Source: an uncultured Clostridia bacterium
GTDB lineage: Bacteria > Bacillota > Clostridia > Oscillospirales > Acutalibacteraceae
Direction: 5' to 3'
Length of the DNA: 64,000 bases
Assembly: GCA_947166135.1 (NCBI GenBank)
Contig: CAMVDB010000003.1
Span: 1-64,000, forward strand
Under the pieces are notes generated by a model. It ran no database searches, was not told where the DNA came from, and saw only the letters and a list, made by a program, of their open reading frames with translations. Shown one piece after another: positions 61,035-64,000 of this stretch. The translations under genes were made by a program, and so were the position numbers. Within the stretch, counting starts at the first letter, position 1; each line of letters begins with the position of its first letter.

Positions 61035-61736
61035 TCTTCGGTATTGTATCAGCTTGTTGATCTCGTTCTCGGGGATCCTTGGTACCGCGACTTTGACCGG
61101 CTGCATGGTGTCCGGCGTCAGGTAGTAACAGAATCCGTGCCGCGGGAGCTGCTCGGCTCCGGTCGTGTTGATGATGTTCCGGCTGTCCTGAGCGGTAGGA
61201 CAGCGCAGCGCGACGCGGGCGTCGATATTGACCTTGATCTGACCGGTGACGATGTCCTTTGTGGGGCGTTGTGTGGCGAGTATCAAGTGGATGTTCGCGG
61301 CTCTGCCGAGCTGGGCGAGGCGACACAGCGCCGGCACCGTCTGCCGTTTCAGAGTGGTCATGAGGTCGGCGAACTCGTCGACGATGATGTAAATGTGTGC
61401 TTCGCTGCTCTGCTTCTCTCCCCGGCGCGTCATGCGCTTGTAACGCCTCTCCATGATGTCGACCGCCTTGTTGATCGCGCGCACCATGTCGGCGGGCTCC
61501 GAGGCGTATATCAGCGTGTGGGGCAGCTTTCTATAGCTCCTCAGCTCAACCCGCTTAGGGTCGATCAGGATAAACTGCTTTTCACAGGGCGGGGAGAACA
61601 GCGCGGTATAGATCAGATCATTGATCAGTACACTTTTACCGCTCCCGGTCGCGCCTGCTATAAGTGTATGGGGTTGATCCAGGATGTCAAGGCACAGCCT
61701 CGGTACTGCGCCTGTCGGTGCTGTTCGCAGCTTCAT
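61032..61736 (-). CDS. FtsK/SpoIIIE-type DNA translocase ATPase
   Basis: A 234-residue protein, the motor domain only. Walker A AGATGSGKSVLI, Walker B IYIIVDEFADLM, then LAQLGRAANIHLILATQRP. No membrane helices and no gamma DNA-reading domain. Such short FtsK proteins occur in conjugative and mobilizable elements and in phages. The start overlaps the stop of the small gene upstream (ATGA), and both read leftward from the promoter at 62084-62112. Confidence 0.85.
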   Translation of the reverse strand: MKLRTAPTGAVPRLCLDILDQPHTLIAGATGSGKSVLINDLIYTALFSPPCEKQFILIDPKRVELRSYRKLPHTLIYASEPADMVRAINKAVDIMERRYKRMTRRGEKQSSEAHIYIIVDEFADLMTTLKRQTVPALCRLAQLGRAANIHLILATQRPTKDIVTGQIKVNIDARVALRCPTAQDSRNIINTTGAEQLPRHGFCYYLTPDTMQPVKVAVPRIPENEINKLIQYRR

Positions 61737-61963
61737 ATAATCACCCCTAACCGTCTACAAGTGATCTTAGCGTCACAGAAAGCGATCCAGTTATCGCGGC
61801 TCGGGTCTGCATGCCATGCCGCCTTGGTGTCTTTGTACACCTGCAGTGCCTGCCTCTTGTCGGTCTGAATCGTTTTATAGACGCAACCTGTGAAAGTGTT
61901 GTCAGTCTCGCCGCTGCAGGAGGTGCGATACTTTGAACAGTTTAAGCACATATTATTGATCAT
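61733..61963 (-). CDS. Small cysteine-rich protein ahead of the FtsK gene
   Basis: A 76-residue protein. The N-terminal part MCLNCSKYRTSCSG and following residues hold a set of cysteines, probably metal binding; the rest is helical and basic. ATG 61963 has an AAGGAGGAT site, which can be sequestered by a leader hairpin (61968-62018). Function unknown. Confidence 0.65.
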   Translation of the reverse strand: MINNMCLNCSKYRTSCSGETDNTFTGCVYKTIQTDKRQALQVYKDTKAAWHADPSRDNWIAFCDAKITCRRLGVII

Positions 61964-61967
61964 GATA

Positions 61968-62018
61968 ATCCTCCTTGACTTTGTGCCGGAGGATGTTATA
62001 ATAGTACTGCTCCTCCGG
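61968..62018 (-). promoter_or_regulatory. Two-state leader that can mask the ribosome site
   Basis: Minus-strand order: CCGGAGGA (62018-62011), TCCTCCGG (61993-61986), then the ribosome site AAGGAGGAT (61976-61968). The middle element ATCCTCC can pair with either the upstream element or the ribosome site GGAGGAT. The two pairings are mutually exclusive. This resembles an attenuator-like switch of translation for the small gene and the coupled FtsK gene. Confidence 0.5.
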
Positions 62019-62073
62019 GAGTGTTTGTGTGGCTGTCGCGGGTCTTTTGCAGGGATCGCGGCGGCCATTTATC

Positions 62074-62314
62074 TTACGGTATTATTATACATCTATTTAC
62101 CGTAATTGTCAATAGATAAATCAAGATTTACCGTAATTTCTTTCAATTCGATGTGCCTATCACGAGGATGTCAAGCGTGGGGTTGTCGATCAAATACCCC
62201 CGGAGGGGGATTATTGATCTTCATACGGGGCGGGGTAAGCCCTCAGACCACACGAACAAAATAAAAAGACGAATTACGAAAAACCTATTGACAAGTTACC
62301 GTAATTATGATAAA
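62074..62314. promoter_or_regulatory. Divergent control region with repeated TTACCGTAATT boxes
   Basis: Leftward promoter: TTGACA (62112-62107) and TATAAT (62089-62084) on the minus strand, 17 bases apart. The box TTACCGTAATT occurs at 62097-62107 (inside this promoter), 62128-62138 and 62296-62306, with a partial inverse at 62074-62082. A weaker rightward promoter (TTGACA at 62288-62293) precedes the recombinase gene. A hairpin of CCCCC/GGGGG flanked by GATCAA sits at about 62200-62220. One regulator probably controls both directions. Confidence 0.65.
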
Positions 62315-62345
62315 CTGAAATCGTAAACCGAAAGAGGTGTGTATT

Positions 62346-63101
62346 ATGAAGAACGTGGCTGCTTATATTCGCGTCAGTACTGACGGTCAGCTCGGCGACG
62401 ACAAATTCGGGCTGGATGTACAGAGAGAGCAGATCATTGAATACTGCGGGAAGAATGACATGAACATCATCCGCTGGTTTTCGGATGAAGGGGAGAGCGG
62501 CGCGAAGTATCGCCCGGGGTTTGACGAGATCGTTTACGGTGATGTGAGTAATCCTCCGTATGAGGCGGTGGTGGTTGCGAAGTCCGACAGAGTCGCTCGA
62601 GACATCAACATTTATTTCTACTATCAGGGTTCACTTCTCCGTAAAGGCATTGAGTTGATCAGCATAACGGAAGATTTCGGACAGTTCGGCGTGTTCGCGA
62701 ATATGCTCAAGGCATTTACCCTGACCTGTGCCGAGATGGAGCGCGATAATATCAACAAGCGTACCAGCGCCGGTCGAACGGTCAAGGCTTCTCGCGGCGG
62801 GTACAGCGGCGGTCGTACCCCGTTCGGATATAAGGCGATCGACCATCAGATGGTAATTGTTCCGTCGGAGGCGGAGATCGTGAGAACGATTTTCCGTATG
62901 AAGGACGACGAGGGACAGACGTATAAGGCGATCGTCGCTTATCTGAATGAACAGGGTTACACGAACAGGAGCGGCTCTAAGTTCTCGATCAGCACCGTCC
63001 AGACGATCTATGAGAATAAGAAGGTGTACGAGGGGCTCTATCGCTACGGCGGGAAGACTGCCGACTGGGTCCAAGGACAGCACGAGCCGATCTTGGGATA
63101 A
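62346..63101 (+). CDS. Short serine recombinase
   Basis: A 251-residue serine recombinase. Catalytic domain with AAYIRVSTDGQ (Ser), then the recombinase domain (SGGRTPFGYKAI and YENKKVYEGLYRYGG). It ends at QGQHEPILG, close to the point where the large integrase at 43083 continues into its zinc ribbon and coiled coil, which are absent here. It is either a naturally short form or a truncated large recombinase. ATG 62346 has AAAGAGGTG upstream. Confidence 0.85.
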   Translation: MKNVAAYIRVSTDGQLGDDKFGLDVQREQIIEYCGKNDMNIIRWFSDEGESGAKYRPGFDEIVYGDVSNPPYEAVVVAKSDRVARDINIYFYYQGSLLRKGIELISITEDFGQFGVFANMLKAFTLTCAEMERDNINKRTSAGRTVKASRGGYSGGRTPFGYKAIDHQMVIVPSEAEIVRTIFRMKDDEGQTYKAIVAYLNEQGYTNRSGSKFSISTVQTIYENKKVYEGLYRYGGKTADWVQGQHEPILG

Positions 63102-63128
63102 CAAATGAGAGTACCTGAGGATTATATT

Positions 63129-63656
63129 ATGGGGAAAGGCAAGAAAAGCAGCGGCTGCGGTGGCTCGTTCTGGTTTTTTGTGATTTCCGTAGGAGTTGCG
63201 AGCGTAGGCATAATCACCGGAACATGGCAGATCATGCTGATTGTAGCGGTTGTAATCGCAATAATCGGTGTTATTCTATTTGTTCTCTATCTCGTGGTAG
63301 ACAGTAAGCGTCAAAAGACGCTGCTTAATACTCCTGTATCTAACCTGACGCCGATTCAGTACGAGCAGTATATCGCTTCGTATGTTCAAAAGCACGGATT
63401 TAAAAACGTTCGAGCCACACGAGCGAGCGGTGACTTTGGCGCGGATGTGTTGTGCGAGGACGCGGATGGTCATCGAATTTGCATCCAGTGTAAACACTAC
63501 AACAAGCCTGTCGGCGTTAAAGCCGTACAGGAGGTTATCGCCGCGAAGGAATATTACAAATGTGATCGTGCGTGGGTTTGTGCATCAAATACCTACACTC
63601 CCGCAGCCTGTGAAATGGCGGCTAAAACAGGAGTTGAACTATATACGGTTAAATAA
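63129..63656 (+). CDS. Membrane-anchored Mrr-like restriction endonuclease
   Basis: A 175-residue protein. Two hydrophobic helices (about 15-60) are followed by an Mrr-type nuclease domain with GDFGADVLCED and HRICIQCKHYNKPVG (Asp...Gln-x-Lys), then KAVQEVIAAKEYY. Membrane-bound Mrr proteins are proposed defence or maintenance nucleases. ATG 63129 is preferred over 63105, since GAGGATTATATT precedes it. It follows the recombinase by 27 bases. Confidence 0.8.
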   Translation: MGKGKKSSGCGGSFWFFVISVGVASVGIITGTWQIMLIVAVVIAIIGVILFVLYLVVDSKRQKTLLNTPVSNLTPIQYEQYIASYVQKHGFKNVRATRASGDFGADVLCEDADGHRICIQCKHYNKPVGVKAVQEVIAAKEYYKCDRAWVCASNTYTPAACEMAAKTGVELYTVK

Positions 63657-63689
63657 TCTCCCGTGATCGGGCGGGTGTAAGGTCAACAG

Positions 63690-63722
63690 GGACTATCCTT
63701 TCGGGTAGTCCTTTTTCTTTTT
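63690..63722 (+). terminator. Rho-independent terminator
   Basis: GGACTA/TAGTCC stem (63690-63711) followed by a T-rich run, after the Mrr gene. Confidence 0.85.
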
Positions 63723-63731
63723 GGAGGAGTT

Positions 63732-64000
63732 ATGAAAAACCTGATTGACGCAATTTTTTCGCAGATAAAAAAGGCGCCCGCGGAGTACGGCGCTTATGAG
63801 GATCTCTTTCTGCTGTGTCGGGAGCTGGAGGGGGCTGATTTTTCGCTCGCGCATGATACCAACAGCCGGCTCAAGCGGCATATCGCCCGGGCGGTGAGCC
63901 GCGGGGAGAACGCCTCGGCGTTCTTTGAGCTGTACAAGCGCAGTCTGCTCTTTGACGCGCGGTATGATTTCGACAGCTATCTCCTCTATCTGGAGATCGA
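63732..64000 (+). CDS. Probable phage large terminase subunit (N-terminal part)
   Basis: An open frame of 89 codons runs off the right edge, starting MKNLIDAIFSQIKKAPAEYG with GGAGGAG before the ATG. The segment LFDARYDFDSYLLYLEIE resembles the N-terminus of Clostridial prophage large terminases, which continue into an ATPase Walker A motif beyond this window. Identification rests on this short match and on the small terminase-like gene upstream. Confidence 0.55.
   Translation, partial: MKNLIDAIFSQIKKAPAEYGAYEDLFLLCRELEGADFSLAHDTNSRLKRHIARAVSRGENASAFFELYKRSLLFDARYDFDSYLLYLEI

Noticed and set aside
61964-62068. Longer start for the small cysteine-rich gene
   Set aside because: The extension would run through the leader hairpins and has no ribosome site, while ATG 61963 has one.

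Overview
The window looks like part of the chromosome of a GC-rich (by eye about 55% GC) member of the Clostridia, probably in the Ruminococcaceae/Oscillospirales group. The reasons are Gram-positive ribosome binding sites, lipoproteins with low-complexity Ala/Thr/Glu linkers, a CotJC-type spore coat gene, a YolD/UvrX-type polymerase operon, many orphan c-di-GMP proteins, and dispersed short repeats (heptamer arrays and TGTCATTGCGAG-type palindromic elements). Placement below class level is inference. No rRNA, tRNA or CRISPR array was seen.

Bases 1 to about 43,060 are ordinary chromosome. A fructose/PTS locus opens it (DeoR-type regulator, 1-phosphofructokinase, fructose EIIABC, HPr, enzyme I), so both the general and the fructose-specific phosphotransfer proteins are encoded together. 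Next come a cytoplasmic BMP-domain protein coupled to a phosphoesterase, lipoproteins and hydrolases, a YhcC-like radical SAM enzyme, a SNF2 helicase, and a Tet(M)/EF-G-like GTPase fused to a YacP/Rae1-like NYN nuclease. A polysaccharide deacetylase is followed by a tight three-gene unit (19.85-23.28 kb): a zinc-ribbon membrane protein, a TPM-domain protein ending in a strictly spaced six-cysteine Gly/Ser tail, and a radical SAM/SPASM enzyme. Five c-di-GMP proteins lie at 26.6-35.7 kb, two of them with degenerate GGDEF motifs. Glycogen branching enzyme, a YolD/Y-family polymerase operon with a LexA-like box, and a nucleoside hydrolase complete this part.

At about 43,065 the spore-coat gene cotJC (minus strand) is cut after its N-terminal codons, and a large serine integrase gene starts 14 bases beyond. 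From there to the window end the DNA reads as a prophage: integrase, lipoprotein cargo, repressor with repeated operators, many small overlapping genes, then a replication and recombination set (Holliday resolvase, SF2 helicase, 5mC methyltransferase, family B polymerase, ERF annealing protein, YqaJ exonuclease, SSB-like protein, AEP-type primase, D5/P4 helicase), an iteron-rich AT-rich region that is a candidate origin, a small terminase-like protein, and the start of a probable large terminase at the right edge. Between the two terminase genes lies an extra module: an FtsK-type ATPase, a short serine recombinase and a membrane Mrr nuclease, around a control region with repeated TTACCGTAATT boxes. 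The right end of the prophage and the missing 5' part of cotJC lie outside the window.

The strongest leads are the cotJC interruption (a possible sporulation-linked excision element), the six-cysteine TPM protein with its coupled radical SAM enzyme, the GTPase-Rae1 fusion, and the regulatory region and leader of the FtsK/recombinase module. Motifs were read by eye; no database search was run.
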